NCBI RefSeq assembly: GCF_001675045.1
Contig: NZ_LYPA01000075.1
Coordinates: 1 to 64,000, forward strand
Length of the DNA stretch: 64,000 nucleotides
Direction: 5' to 3'
Source of the DNA: Paenibacillus oryzae
GTDB taxonomy: Bacteria; Bacillota; Bacilli; Paenibacillales; Paenibacillaceae
Under the pieces are notes generated by a model. That model was given only the letters and a program-made list of their open reading frames with translations, did no database searches and was not told the DNA's origin. Positions 8,053-16,360 of this stretch are shown piece after piece. Within the stretch, counting starts at the first letter, position 1, and each line of letters begins with the position of its first letter. A program made the position numbers and the translations under genes.

Positions 8053-8547
8053 TTATATCTCCGCCCTCATCGTTTTTTTGTTGGACTTGCGGGGTAGAAA
8101 TAAAGTTCCGACAGCAGCAGCGGCCAGCAGCACTCCGGCCGTTATAGCAATCGCGTATGCTGTCCCTGTCAGGATGGCATGCTGGCTCACATAACCAAAA
8201 AACACGAGGGTCGTCGGAAGAGACACCGCGATGCCCGTCAGCATCCCTGGAGAATATTCACGAAAACGAACGGCCATGACGATATGAAACAATGCATTAA
8301 GACCGACATGAAGCTGAAATCCTGCAACTATAATGATCCAGACGCTATCGCTCTCCTCGGCCGTTGCCATGACGGAGCATACTAACAAAACAATCAACAT
8401 AATAGATTGGATGACGGCATGCTGTATGGCAGACATCTCTCGAAAATGACGGGTCGACCACGATGAGAATTCGGGCAGTTCCTCTATTGTGTGTACCAAT
8501 AAAGCGATATAAGGCAGCCATAAAACCAGGCTTGCATACTCCAGCAT
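8053..8547 (-). CDS. HXXEE-domain membrane protein
   Basis: A 164-aa protein with about five membrane segments. It carries H19-T-I-E22-E23 in the first helix, the motif that names the HXXEE family, and later conserved-looking polar groups (LHVGLNALFHIV, near residues 80-91). Function of the family is unknown; the buried His and Glu residues suggest metal or proton binding, which is inference. The ATG has an AGGAGGGG site. An operator copy identical to that at the tetR promoter lies 21 bp upstream of the start, so this gene and the DoxX gene after it are probably de-repressed together. Confidence 0.75.
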   Translation of the reverse strand: MLEYASLVLWLPYIALLVHTIEELPEFSSWSTRHFREMSAIQHAVIQSIMLIVLLVCSVMATAEESDSVWIIIVAGFQLHVGLNALFHIVMAVRFREYSPGMLTGIAVSLPTTLVFFGYVSQHAILTGTAYAIAITAGVLLAAAAVGTLFLPRKSNKKTMRAEI

Positions 8548-8567
8548 TACTTATCCCCTCCTTATTT

Positions 8568-8586
8568 GTTTGAACGTTCATTCAAT
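8568..8586. promoter_or_regulatory. TetR operator copy 1 (HXXEE-doxX promoter)
   Basis: A 19-bp site containing the palindrome TGAACGTTCA, exactly repeated in reverse orientation at 9202-9220. It lies between the likely -10 (TATTAT) and the ribosome-binding site of the HXXEE gene. Confidence 0.75.
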
Positions 8587-8603
8587 AATATTTCAAAAAA
8601 AAA

Positions 8604-9188
8604 TCATCTCCTTCCCTCCGACAAATAAGCTTCGAGCAGCTCTGCGAATGTAAGATAGGCGGCTTCAATATCATAATTCGGGTCCGCCATAAGCTCTAGC
8701 GCAAGTCCATCGATGACCACGTTTATTATCGAGGCCAGTGCCGATTTGTTGACATGGTCGGTATTCGAAAAAGTATCCAAAGATTGATGGACAAGACGAC
8801 GTCCTGCAGCCAGGCTTTCTTTTATTTTTTGTCTGCCAGCCTCGCTGCGAAGTCCGATTGCAAACAGCTCGTAACGCAATCGATGCCAGTCCGGGTAGGC
8901 ATTCACCATCCCCTTGGGAACCTCCAGGGCATGCCGTATGAAATGCTCGCCCTTCGGGATGTCCGCGATTCGTTGCATCTCCTCCGCATATTTAAGACTC
9001 TCCATCTGGAATACTTCAAACATCAGATCGTCCTTGCTGGGAAAATAATAATTGATCAAGCCTTGCGCGACGCCAGCCTCTCTGGCAATTTCCTTCATCG
9101 AGGTTTTATGATATCCTTGCTCGGCAAGCACTTTCAAGGCTGCTGCAACAAGTCTGATCTTGGTGTTGTTATCTGTTTTTGGTCCCAT
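8604..9188 (-). CDS. TetR/AcrR family transcriptional regulator
   Basis: A 194-aa repressor of the usual length. The N-terminal helix-turn-helix (about 10-57) shows LVAAALKVLAEQGYHKTSMKEIAREAGVAQGLINYYFPSKDDL (positions read from the translation, in two parts around residues 12-54); the rest is a ligand-binding helical domain of unknown effector. I chose the ATG at 9188, which has GGGAGG 5 bases upstream; an upstream in-frame start would read through the promoter. Its own promoter carries the same operator as the downstream membrane-protein genes, indicating autoregulation and local control. Confidence 0.88.
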   Translation of the reverse strand: MGPKTDNNTKIRLVAAALKVLAEQGYHKTSMKEIAREAGVAQGLINYYFPSKDDLMFEVFQMESLKYAEEMQRIADIPKGEHFIRHALEVPKGMVNAYPDWHRLRYELFAIGLRSEAGRQKIKESLAAGRRLVHQSLDTFSNTDHVNKSALASIINVVIDGLALELMADPNYDIEAAYLTFAELLEAYLSEGRR

Positions 9189-9201
9189 ATAACCTCCCAA
9201 T

Positions 9202-9250
9202 ATTGAATGAACGTTCAAACAAATTATAACACTAACTTCCCACAAGTCAA
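9202..9250 (-). promoter_or_regulatory. tetR promoter with operator copy 2
   Basis: TTGACT (9250-9245) and TATAAT (9228-9223) with a 16-bp spacer form a strong sigma-A promoter. The 19-bp operator with the palindrome TGAACGTTCA occupies 9202-9220, just downstream of the -10, where a bound repressor would block initiation. Confidence 0.78.
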
Positions 9251-9457
9251 CTTCGGGTGGGGAAAAACATCAATCCCGGGATGAAAGGGGCTCTCCGGAA
9301 AGTCTATTTCGGTAAATAAATATTCAGCAAAACCGGTACCTGCAGGAAAAGGGCGTCATGGAAGCTCATACCTATTTGTCGGCTTTATTTTGAGACCGGG
9401 TTCTTTTGAACGGTCTATCTTACAAATGGGCCCTAAAATCGAAAATCCATGAAGCAT

Positions 9458-10072
9458 TCAGCCGCCGCCAATGGCGAGCAGGCGGGGGACGCTCCAGCCG
9501 AGCAGCTGCGGTGAGAAATAGGCTTCGACAAATGCAGCTCCTGCAAACAGGAATAACGCGACAACCACCGATGAAACCAGCGAGCCAAAGGCAAGGAGCA
9601 GATCGCCTTGATGGCTCAGCACCCGGTTTTTGATGACATAGATGCCAAAAAACAAGGAGGACGCGCTAACCATAATCATGGCTGGCAGAGCAATGATATT
9701 TTGCGGCGCTACCGTTACAAAAAACAGCAAAACGCCCTTCCAGGCGTATTGCTGCACCAGTACGCCGATCGAAAAGCCGACCAGCACACCCTTGAGAAAA
9801 TTAAGGCCCAGGATACCGGGGATTCCGGCTACCGTTATGCCAAGCACCCAGATCAGCATCAGCCATTTAAAATAGAAAAAAAACTTGTCCCAAAACCACT
9901 CGCGGGCGTCAGGCGAAAATCCATTTCCGGCAGCGCCCATGTAACGCGACATTTCGGCAGCCAGATTTTGCTGCTGCTCCAGCGTCAACGCCCCGACCAG
10001 CAGCGCGCCAAATAACGCTCCCGCTCCCATTAGAACCGACACAAACAGATACAAATGAAGTTGGCTTTTCAT
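9458..10072 (-). CDS. spoIIM: Stage II sporulation protein M
   Basis: Mother-cell membrane protein that, with SpoIID and SpoIIP, drives septal peptidoglycan removal and engulfment. The 204-aa protein has the typical five membrane helices (about 8-30, 67-85, 90-112, 120-145 and 165-190), with FFFYFKWLMLIWVLG and GLNFLKGVLVGFSIGVL characteristic of the SpoIIM family. The GGAGG site lies 7 bases before the ATG, in the right flank of a hairpin (10084-10121). In B. subtilis spoIIM sits directly upstream of fur; here a 2.4-kb accessory island separates them. Confidence 0.92.
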   Translation of the reverse strand: MKSQLHLYLFVSVLMGAGALFGALLVGALTLEQQQNLAAEMSRYMGAAGNGFSPDAREWFWDKFFFYFKWLMLIWVLGITVAGIPGILGLNFLKGVLVGFSIGVLVQQYAWKGVLLFFVTVAPQNIIALPAMIMVSASSLFFGIYVIKNRVLSHQGDLLLAFGSLVSSVVVALFLFAGAAFVEAYFSPQLLGWSVPRLLAIGGG

Positions 10073-10083
10073 CCCGCGCCTCC

Positions 10084-10121
10084 GTTACCGTTCTCCTTAC
10101 ATATGTATGAAGAACGGTAAC
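10084..10121. repeat. Hairpin between nudF and spoIIM
   Basis: GTTACCGTTCT (10084-10094) and AGAACGGTAAC (10111-10121) form a perfect 11-bp stem with a 16-nt loop. There is no T-run. It precedes the spoIIM ribosome-binding site by a few bases and may separate spoIIM translation or transcription from nudF. Confidence 0.5.
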
Positions 10122-10137
10122 AGGGTATGACGGCTTG

Positions 10138-10704
10138 TCAGGAAATGGAGCCGGTATGCAAATACAGCTTCCAGGCGTATATAGCCATTATGGTTTTGGC
10201 GTCGCTTATGCGTCCCTCCGCCATGTAAGCCTCCGCCTCCTCCAGTGTGATCGCTTTGATCACAAGATCTTCATCCTCGTCAGGATTGACGCGGCCGGGC
10301 TTTAGCTGATCCGTAAAATACAAATAAAGCTTTTCATCGGCAAAACCCGGCGAAGTATAAAATGCGCTGACGAGCTTCAAGCTATCGGTCCGGTAACCCG
10401 TCTCCTCCTCCAGCTCTCTCGCCGCAGCTTCCATAGGGTCCTCGTTGCCATCCAGCTTACCCGCAGGAATTTCAATCTGCGTTTTCTCCATCGGCTTTCT
10501 ATATTGGTCCACAACGAGCAGCTTGCCGTCCAGAAGCGCGATAACAGCCGCCGCGCCGGGATGCCTTACAATTTCACGCGTCGCGGTTCGTCCGTCCGGC
10601 AGCTCGATCGTATCGACCTGCAGGGATATGATTTTGCCTTGAAAAATCGGCTCCGTGGATACAGTCGGTTCATGCCAGATATCGCGTTCATTCTGATCAC
10701 TCAT
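10138..10704 (-). CDS. nudF: ADP-ribose pyrophosphatase (Nudix)
   Basis: Hydrolyses ADP-ribose to AMP and ribose 5-phosphate. The 188-aa protein has the Nudix box in full: G-x5-E-x7-REL-EE-x-G, seen as GKLDGNEDPMEAAARELEEE followed by TGY (about residues 77-99), preceded by VVDQYRKP and EIPAG, which are typical of the ADP-ribose subfamily. B. subtilis nudF is likewise just upstream of the spoIIM-fur region. The ATG lies behind a GGGAGGGTAAC site. It is followed by spoIIM after a 65-bp gap with a hairpin. Confidence 0.92.
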   Translation of the reverse strand: MSDQNERDIWHEPTVSTEPIFQGKIISLQVDTIELPDGRTATREIVRHPGAAAVIALLDGKLLVVDQYRKPMEKTQIEIPAGKLDGNEDPMEAAARELEEETGYRTDSLKLVSAFYTSPGFADEKLYLYFTDQLKPGRVNPDEDEDLVIKAITLEEAEAYMAEGRISDAKTIMAIYAWKLYLHTGSIS

Positions 10705-10735
10705 TTTGTTACCCTCCCACAGTCAACGGTTAACC

Positions 10736-11863
10736 TCAGTTGGCACCTTGCTTGACGATTTCAAGCACAAGCGATGTCAGCTTGACCATATCTTCCGCCT
10801 TGATTTGCTCTTTTGTCGTGTGAATATATTCGTAGCCAACTGCAAGGTTTACGGTAGGAACGCCAAGACCATTGAAAATATTAGCGTCGCTGCCGCCGCC
10901 GGAGTGGAATGTTTTTGGCGTAGCGCCAATCGCCTTAATCGCTTTTTGCGCAAGCTGGACAACATGGTCATTTTCATCGTAGCAATACGCAGGATAGATG
11001 ACGTCGCTTTCGAATTCCGCCTTTGCTCCATGCTCGGCAGCCGCTTTTTCCGCCGCCTCCTTCATCGCCGCAAGCTGGGCGTCCAGCTTGTCTTGTCTCA
11101 GACTGCGGGCTTCAGCGTAAAGCATCACATAATCGCAAACAATATTGGTTTCGCCGCCGCCTTCGAATTTTCCGATATTGGCAGTTGTTTCATGGTCAAT
11201 GCGGCCAAGCGGCATTTTGGCAATCGCCTTGGATGCAACCTGAATGGCGCTGATGCCATCCTCCGGATTAACGCCCGCATGAGCCGATTTTCCATAAAAC
11301 TTAATAAATACTTTTGCCTGGGTTGGCGCTGCAACCGCAATGTCGCCAATGGAGCCGTTAGAGTCCAGCGCGTAACCAAGCTTGCCCTCCAGCTTGGAGG
11401 CATCCATGTTGCGCGCTCCTAGCAGTCCGGATTCCTCGCCAACTGTAATAACAAACTGAAGGCGTCCATGGGGAATAGCCTGCTCCTTGATTACGGCGAT
11501 AGCTTCCAGCATAACGGCAATGCCCGCTTTGTCGTCGCTGCCCAGAATCGTAGTGCCGTCGCTGCGGATATACCCATCCTCATGCAGAGTCGGCTTGATG
11601 CCATTGCCCGGAGCAACGGTATCCATATGGCAGGTAAACAGAATGGTCGGCTCATCCTCCCTGCCTTCTGTCGCTTCCAGAATAGCAAATAAATTGTTTG
11701 CGCCATGGCCGATTTTGGGGCCAGCTTCATCCTCTTCAATAGAAAGACCCAAAGCGCCAAACTTTTCCTTCAGCACCTTGCTGATTTCCGCCTCATGCTT
11801 TGTTTCGCTGTCCACCTGCACCAATTCCATAAATAGATTAATTAATCGTTCGTTTTGCACCAT
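10736..11863 (-). CDS. M20-family peptidase T-like metallopeptidase (YqjE-like)
   Basis: A 375-aa zinc aminopeptidase-like protein. The metal and catalytic motifs are visible: FTCHMDTVAPG (His, Asp), GSDDKAG (bridging Asp), TVGEESGLLGA (catalytic Glu-Glu), and the distal His in FHSGGGSDANIFNGLG. The lid/dimerisation domain lies at about 175-280 (KSAHAGVNPEDGISAI). It fits the YqjE/PepT-like tripeptidase group; real substrate unknown. I chose the ATG at 11863, because GGAGG lies 8 bases upstream, inside the upstream in-frame codons. It lies 31 bp upstream of nudF. Confidence 0.85.
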   Translation of the reverse strand: MVQNERLINLFMELVQVDSETKHEAEISKVLKEKFGALGLSIEEDEAGPKIGHGANNLFAILEATEGREDEPTILFTCHMDTVAPGNGIKPTLHEDGYIRSDGTTILGSDDKAGIAVMLEAIAVIKEQAIPHGRLQFVITVGEESGLLGARNMDASKLEGKLGYALDSNGSIGDIAVAAPTQAKVFIKFYGKSAHAGVNPEDGISAIQVASKAIAKMPLGRIDHETTANIGKFEGGGETNIVCDYVMLYAEARSLRQDKLDAQLAAMKEAAEKAAAEHGAKAEFESDVIYPAYCYDENDHVVQLAQKAIKAIGATPKTFHSGGGSDANIFNGLGVPTVNLAVGYEYIHTTKEQIKAEDMVKLTSLVLEIVKQGAN

Positions 11864-11939
11864 AACCATTTCCTCCATCCCAATATTTCGTTTATAATAT
11901 GATTCAAGGTTGTTCATGTGAAAGGAGATTTATACTGGT

Positions 11940-12041
11940 ATGCGTCAACAAAAACTGATACGTATTGTTGCTATCGTTATTATCGCCACTCTACTGGTCA
12001 CTACACTGCTTGCCGGAGTTGGCTCGCTCGTAATGGGTTGA
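11940..12041 (+). CDS. 33-aa membrane peptide, Prli42-like
   Basis: A short gene starting MRQQKLIRIVAIV, with a basic N-terminus, one hydrophobic helix (about 8-31, rich in Ile, Val, Leu and Thr) and the end GSLVMG. Length, charge and the helix pattern resemble Prli42, the Listeria miniprotein that anchors the stressosome to the membrane and is found across Firmicutes. AAGGAG lies 12 bases upstream, slightly far. It is divergent from the M20 peptidase and convergent with lipB. The family call is by appearance only. Confidence 0.6.
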   Translation: MRQQKLIRIVAIVIIATLLVTTLLAGVGSLVMG

Positions 12042-12120
12042 CACCCGCTTAGGCTTATGTCCGCCAGTGTGGGCGGGCCAAATGCCTCTCATGATGCCCC
12101 GCGGCTTTTCGGACAAGTTC

Positions 12121-12822
12121 TCAGTCCGGGAAAATGTCGTATCCAAAACGCTCGGCAAATATCGGCAGCAAGCCGGAAGCCGCCTCTTCGACTGTCATGG
12201 AATAACCCGTCAGGTCGTTAAAGGAGGTTACGCCGTATTGTCCAATGCCGCAGGGCACTATTCCGCTAAATCCTTCGTCAGCGATTCCGGAAGCAATATT
12301 AAGCGCAAAGCCATGGCTGGTAATAAAACCTCCACGCTGTCTCGCTTTGTTGAATTTAATACCGATTGCGGCTATCTTTTCATCGCCCACCCAAACGCCG
12401 GTATACTCCGGCTTTCTGCCCGACTGAATTCCGTATTGGGCCAGCCAGTCAATAATGACCGACTCCAGATTGCGTAAATAAGCATGCAAATCCAGCCCTA
12501 CTGCATCCAGATAAAGCAGGGGATAACCAACCAGCTGCCCGGGCCCGTGATAGGTAATATCCCCGCCGCGATCAATCTGATAAAAGGAAATCCCCCTTTT
12601 TTCCAGCTCCTCTTGACCCAGCAGCAAATGCTCCGGATGACGATCCGACCCCATTGTATATGTAGGAGGATGCTGAAGAAGGAGCAGCGTTTCTTCGCGC
12701 TCCCCCTGATCGATTTCCTTGACATAACTCTTCTGCAGATCCCACGCCTCGCCGTACGCCATCATGTCCATATAACGGGTACGCAGCACTCTGGGTCTTT
12801 TAGGCCGTCCAGCATCCGTCAT
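12121..12822 (-). CDS. lipB: Octanoyl-[acyl-carrier-protein]:protein octanoyltransferase
   Basis: Moves octanoyl groups from ACP to lipoyl domains, the first step of lipoate synthesis. The 233-aa protein has the LipB motifs RGGDITYHGPGQLVGYP (about 84-100), the catalytic lysine in AAIGIKF (about 154) and the catalytic cysteine in GIVPCGI (about 191). It is the last gene after lpdV-bkdAA-bkdAB-bkdB on the same strand, 19 bp behind bkdB, so it can supply lipoylation to the E2 protein encoded just upstream. B. subtilis uses LipM/LipL instead of this fold. Confidence 0.93.
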   Translation of the reverse strand: MTDAGRPKRPRVLRTRYMDMMAYGEAWDLQKSYVKEIDQGEREETLLLLQHPPTYTMGSDRHPEHLLLGQEELEKRGISFYQIDRGGDITYHGPGQLVGYPLLYLDAVGLDLHAYLRNLESVIIDWLAQYGIQSGRKPEYTGVWVGDEKIAAIGIKFNKARQRGGFITSHGFALNIASGIADEGFSGIVPCGIGQYGVTSFNDLTGYSMTVEEAASGLLPIFAERFGYDIFPD

Positions 12823-12841
12823 GACTCGTTCTCCTCAGACC

Positions 12842-14155
12842 TTAATATAGCTTGCTTTCCTGATTAAAGCTTTCCAGATTATCCTTGACTCGTTGCAGAA
12901 AACGGCCGCAAATAACGCCGTCCAAAATGCGATGGTCAAGCGACAAACAAAGATTAGCCATAGAGCGAACCGCAATCATGTCATTAATGACAACCGGCCG
13001 CTTAACGATGGATTCGAAGGTCAAAATAGCCGCTTGCGGATAATTAATGATTGGGTACGAAAGGATGGAGCCAAAGGAACCCGTATTGTTTACGGTAAAG
13101 GTGCCGCCGTTCATATCCGAAAGCGTCAGCTTGCCTTCCCGCGTTTTGCGAGCCAATTCATCAATTTCCTTTGCCAGTCCCGCTATATTTTTATGGTCGG
13201 CGTTTTTGATGACCGGGGTCAGGACGGAATCCTCCGTGCCGACGGCAAGCGAAATATTGATGTCACGCTTCACAATAATTTTGTCCACGGCCCATGTGGA
13301 ATTAATGATGGGAAAATCCTTGATGGCGTTGACCACCGCTTTGAGCAGGAACGACAAATAAGTCAGGTTGATGCCTTCCCGCTTCATAAACTCGTCCTTC
13401 AGCTTATTGCGGAGCACAACCAGATTGGTTACATCCACTTCGATCATCGTCCATGCATGAGGAATTTCGCTGACGCTTTGCCGCATATTGCGGGCAATCG
13501 CGCTGCGGATTGGCGTCACATCAATAAACGTTTCGCCGCGTCCCGGAATGGCCGCTCCTTCAATCTCGATTTTGGGAATACGCGGCGTTTCCGACAAATG
13601 GATGCCGGATGAACGTACGGGAATACTGGTGTCCAGCGCTGCCGATGCAGGCGCTGCAGCTCCTCCTTTATGACGTCCTGCTGCAACGTAGGCCAACACG
13701 TCCTTACGCGTGATGCGCCCGCCAAGACCCGTGCCTGGCACATCGGCCAGCTTGACGCCATGCTCGGCTGCGAGCTGCTGCACAGCTGGCGAAAACCGTC
13801 CTCGCATAGGCGCGTCATCCGGGTTTGCGCTTTGAACGGCTGCAACGCTGGACGCTGCTGCGTCGTGGGACAATGCTTGCGATGGCGAAAGAGAAGGCGC
13901 CGTTTCAGCCTCCTCCGTCTCGATCAGACAAACAGCGGCTCCCACAGGCACGGTTTCTCCGCTGCCCACCAAAATTTTGACCAAGGTTCCAGACACGGTT
14001 GACGGCAATTCGGCATTCACTTTTTCCGTGAGCAATTCGCAGATGGGCTCATACATTTCCACTTTGTCCCCAGGCTGCTTCAGCCATTTGTCAACGGTTG
14101 CGGAGACCAGCGATTCCGCGAGCTGCGGTACGACAATTTCCGTAATTTTACTCAA
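12842..14155 (-). CDS. bkdB: Branched-chain 2-oxoacid dehydrogenase E2 (dihydrolipoyl acyltransferase)
   Basis: E2 core of the branched-chain 2-oxoacid dehydrogenase complex, transferring the acyl group from lipoamide to CoA. Domains: lipoyl domain 1-78 with the modified Lys45 (TEKVNAELP), an Ala/Ser-rich linker, the peripheral-subunit-binding domain near 120-160 (FSPAVQQLAAEHGV, GRITRKDVL) and the catalytic domain from about 205, with the active His and Asp in DHRILDG. The start is TTG (14155), 42 bases downstream of the preceding stop, with GGGAGTGGA upstream. Followed by lipB. Specificity for branched-chain rather than pyruvate substrates is inferred from the operon. Confidence 0.88.
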   Translation of the reverse strand: MSKITEIVVPQLAESLVSATVDKWLKQPGDKVEMYEPICELLTEKVNAELPSTVSGTLVKILVGSGETVPVGAAVCLIETEEAETAPSLSPSQALSHDAAASSVAAVQSANPDDAPMRGRFSPAVQQLAAEHGVKLADVPGTGLGGRITRKDVLAYVAAGRHKGGAAAPASAALDTSIPVRSSGIHLSETPRIPKIEIEGAAIPGRGETFIDVTPIRSAIARNMRQSVSEIPHAWTMIEVDVTNLVVLRNKLKDEFMKREGINLTYLSFLLKAVVNAIKDFPIINSTWAVDKIIVKRDINISLAVGTEDSVLTPVIKNADHKNIAGLAKEIDELARKTREGKLTLSDMNGGTFTVNNTGSFGSILSYPIINYPQAAILTFESIVKRPVVINDMIAVRSMANLCLSLDHRILDGVICGRFLQRVKDNLESFNQESKLY

Positions 14156-14196
14156 TCCAATCCACTCCCAACTGATTCAGGCCTTTACAGATGGCT

Positions 14197-15180
14197 TTAA
14201 AATAATGCAAGGTTCTTCATTGCTTCCTTAACTTTGTCCTTGTTCAGAAGAAAAAACTTTTCGCCCGGCGGGTTAATTGGCATAGCCGGCACATCCGGTC
14301 CGCATAGGCGCATAATCGGCGCGTCCAGCTCAAAAAGCAGCTCCTCCGCGATGATGGCTGCAACCTCGGCTCCTACGCCGCCGGTTTTATTATCCTCATG
14401 AATGATGAGCACTTTGCCTGTTTTGCGGACGGCCTCCAGAATAGCCTCCTTATCAAGCGGCTGCAGTGTTCTGAGGTCCAGCACATGACTGCTAATGCCT
14501 TCCTGCTGGAGCTCTTCCGCTGCTTGCTCGACAAACCGAAGCGGCATGCTGTAGCTGATAACAGTAATATCGTCGCCCTCGCGAAGCAAATTAGCTTTGC
14601 CGATCGGCACGATGTAATCTTCCTCCGGTACTTCTCCGCTAACTAGCTGGTATTCTTTTTTATGCTCAAAAAAGATAACGGGATCTTCATCACGCACTGC
14701 CGCCTTCAGCAAGCCTTTGGCATCGTAAGGCCGGTATGGCGCCACGATTTTGAGGCCGGGCGTGCCGAAAAAAACCGATTCCGGGCATTGCGAATGGTAC
14801 AAGCCGCCAAAAACCCCCCCGCCGATCGGCGCGCGGATAACAACAGGGCAATTCCAGTCATTGTTGGAGCGATAGCGGATTTTGGCCGCCTCGCTAATAA
14901 TTTGGTTCGTTGCAGGGAACATAAAATCGGAATATTGCATTTCCGCAATCGGTCTCATGCCATACATAGCCGCTCCGATAGCTACGCCTGCAATGGCCGA
15001 TTCAGCAAGCGGCGTATCCAGCGCCCTCGCTTCGCCGAATTGCTCGTACAAACCCGTTGTTGTTTTGAAGACGCCGCCTTTGACGCCAACATCCTCGCCA
15101 AGGACAAACACGTCTTCGTCGCGCTCCATCTCTTCCTTCATCGCCAAACGGATTGCGTCAATATAGTTCATAACCGCCAT
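14197..15180 (-). CDS. bkdAB: Branched-chain 2-oxoacid dehydrogenase E1 beta subunit
   Basis: With the alpha subunit forms the thiamine-diphosphate E1 decarboxylase. The 327-aa protein shows FVLGEDVGVKGGVFKTT (about 28-44), RALDTPLAESAIAGVAIG and the conserved QYSDFMFPA region, with the C-terminal transketolase domain carrying DLRTLQPLDKE. I chose the ATG at 15180, which has AAGGAGG upstream and overlaps the stop of bkdAA as TAATG, indicating translational coupling. Upstream in-frame codons would run back through bkdAA and are not needed. Confidence 0.92.
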   Translation of the reverse strand: MAVMNYIDAIRLAMKEEMERDEDVFVLGEDVGVKGGVFKTTTGLYEQFGEARALDTPLAESAIAGVAIGAAMYGMRPIAEMQYSDFMFPATNQIISEAAKIRYRSNNDWNCPVVIRAPIGGGVFGGLYHSQCPESVFFGTPGLKIVAPYRPYDAKGLLKAAVRDEDPVIFFEHKKEYQLVSGEVPEEDYIVPIGKANLLREGDDITVISYSMPLRFVEQAAEELQQEGISSHVLDLRTLQPLDKEAILEAVRKTGKVLIIHEDNKTGGVGAEVAAIIAEELLFELDAPIMRLCGPDVPAMPINPPGEKFFLLNKDKVKEAMKNLALF

Positions 15181-16211
15181 TATGCTGTACCTCCTTGGCC
15201 GTCTCCGCCGTAAACATGCAGAAGCGTGGACTCCGGGCTCGGGAATGGAGCCTTGTCGCCATAATCCGTTGCATCGTTTAGCAAATCCTTGATTTTTGCT
15301 GAAAGGGCTTCTTCTTTCTCCTCGTCCCATATGCCGCAATCCATCAAATATTGCTTAAACTTCGGAATGCCGTCTTTGGCGCGGTTTTCCTCAACCTCTT
15401 CCTTCGTCCGGTAAACCAGATCATTGTCAGAGGTAGAGTGAGGCGAAAGTCTATACATCATTGCTTCAATCAGAGTTGGACCTTCTCCGGCGACAGCGCG
15501 CTCACGAGCCTCTTTGACGACCTTGAACACTTCAAGCGCATCGTTGCCGTCTACCCGAACGCCGGGGAAGCCATAACCCAAGGCGCGGTCGGATACCTTG
15601 CCGCGAAGTTGCTTGGCTATCGGCACAGATATGGCATATTGGTTGTTTTCACACATGAGAATGACGGGAAGCTTGTGAACGCCCGCAAAGTTGCAGCCTT
15701 CATGAAAATCGCCCTGGTTGCTTGAGCCTTCGCCGAAGGTGACAAAGCTGACAATGCTTTTCCCTTTCATCTTGGCAGCAAGAGCAATGCCTACGGCATG
15801 CGGAACCTGCGTCGTAACAGGGCTGGAGCCAGTAACAATGCGCAGGCGCTTGGAGCCAAAATGCCCCGGCATCTGGCGTCCGCCGCTGTTAGGGTCCTCC
15901 TCCTTCGCAAATACGGAAAGCAAAAGGTCGCGTAGCGTCATCCCTACAGAAAGCACAAAGCCGTAATCGCGGTAGTAGGGCAGAAAATAATCGTTTTCCC
16001 GATCCAGCGCAAAAGCAGCGGCAACCTGAGCTACCTCTTGCCCAATGCCGGACACGTGAAAGTTGATTTTCCCCGCACGCTGCAGCAAAAGCATACGTTC
16101 GTCGAACTTCCTTGCCATTACCATCGTGCTATACATATCGATAACTTGCTCGTCGCTAAGACCCAGCTCCAGATGGCGGAGCTGCTGTCCTGCGGAAGAC
16201 AGGTTGGTCAT
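15180..16211 (-). CDS. bkdAA: Branched-chain 2-oxoacid dehydrogenase E1 alpha subunit
   Basis: ThDP-binding subunit of E1. The 343-aa protein has the family signature GEGSSNQGDFHEGCNFAG followed by ENNQYAIS (about 160-195), which binds ThDP and Mg, and the regulatory loop YRLSPHSTSDN near 265-275. YYRDYGFVLSVG and QMPGHFGS are also typical. The ATG has a GGAGG site, 149 bp downstream of lpdV. It lies in the order lpdV-bkdAA-bkdAB-bkdB known from B. subtilis, which supports branched-chain substrates. Confidence 0.92.
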   Translation of the reverse strand: MTNLSSAGQQLRHLELGLSDEQVIDMYSTMVMARKFDERMLLLQRAGKINFHVSGIGQEVAQVAAAFALDRENDYFLPYYRDYGFVLSVGMTLRDLLLSVFAKEEDPNSGGRQMPGHFGSKRLRIVTGSSPVTTQVPHAVGIALAAKMKGKSIVSFVTFGEGSSNQGDFHEGCNFAGVHKLPVILMCENNQYAISVPIAKQLRGKVSDRALGYGFPGVRVDGNDALEVFKVVKEARERAVAGEGPTLIEAMMYRLSPHSTSDNDLVYRTKEEVEENRAKDGIPKFKQYLMDCGIWDEEKEEALSAKIKDLLNDATDYGDKAPFPSPESTLLHVYGGDGQGGTA

Positions 16212-16360
16212 AAAGGATACCTCCTTGTTTGCTGGTAGTTAGACCAGCTTTTAAAACCTGGTACTAAGACCTCATCAAACTTATTATAACCTCTTTTGGC
16301 GCAAAAGGAAATGCCACTTGTCACACCCCCGGCCAAAGCCTCTCCTTGGGGCATCAGCCG

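Noticed and set aside
8345..8581. Alternative minus-strand frame over the start of the HXXEE gene
   Set aside because: It runs through the operator and has no family features; the HXXEE frame has a strong ribosome-binding site.
12042..12120. Terminator between the Prli42-like gene and lipB
   Set aside because: The GTCCGCC/GGCGGGC hairpin has no T-run on either strand and includes a wobble pair.
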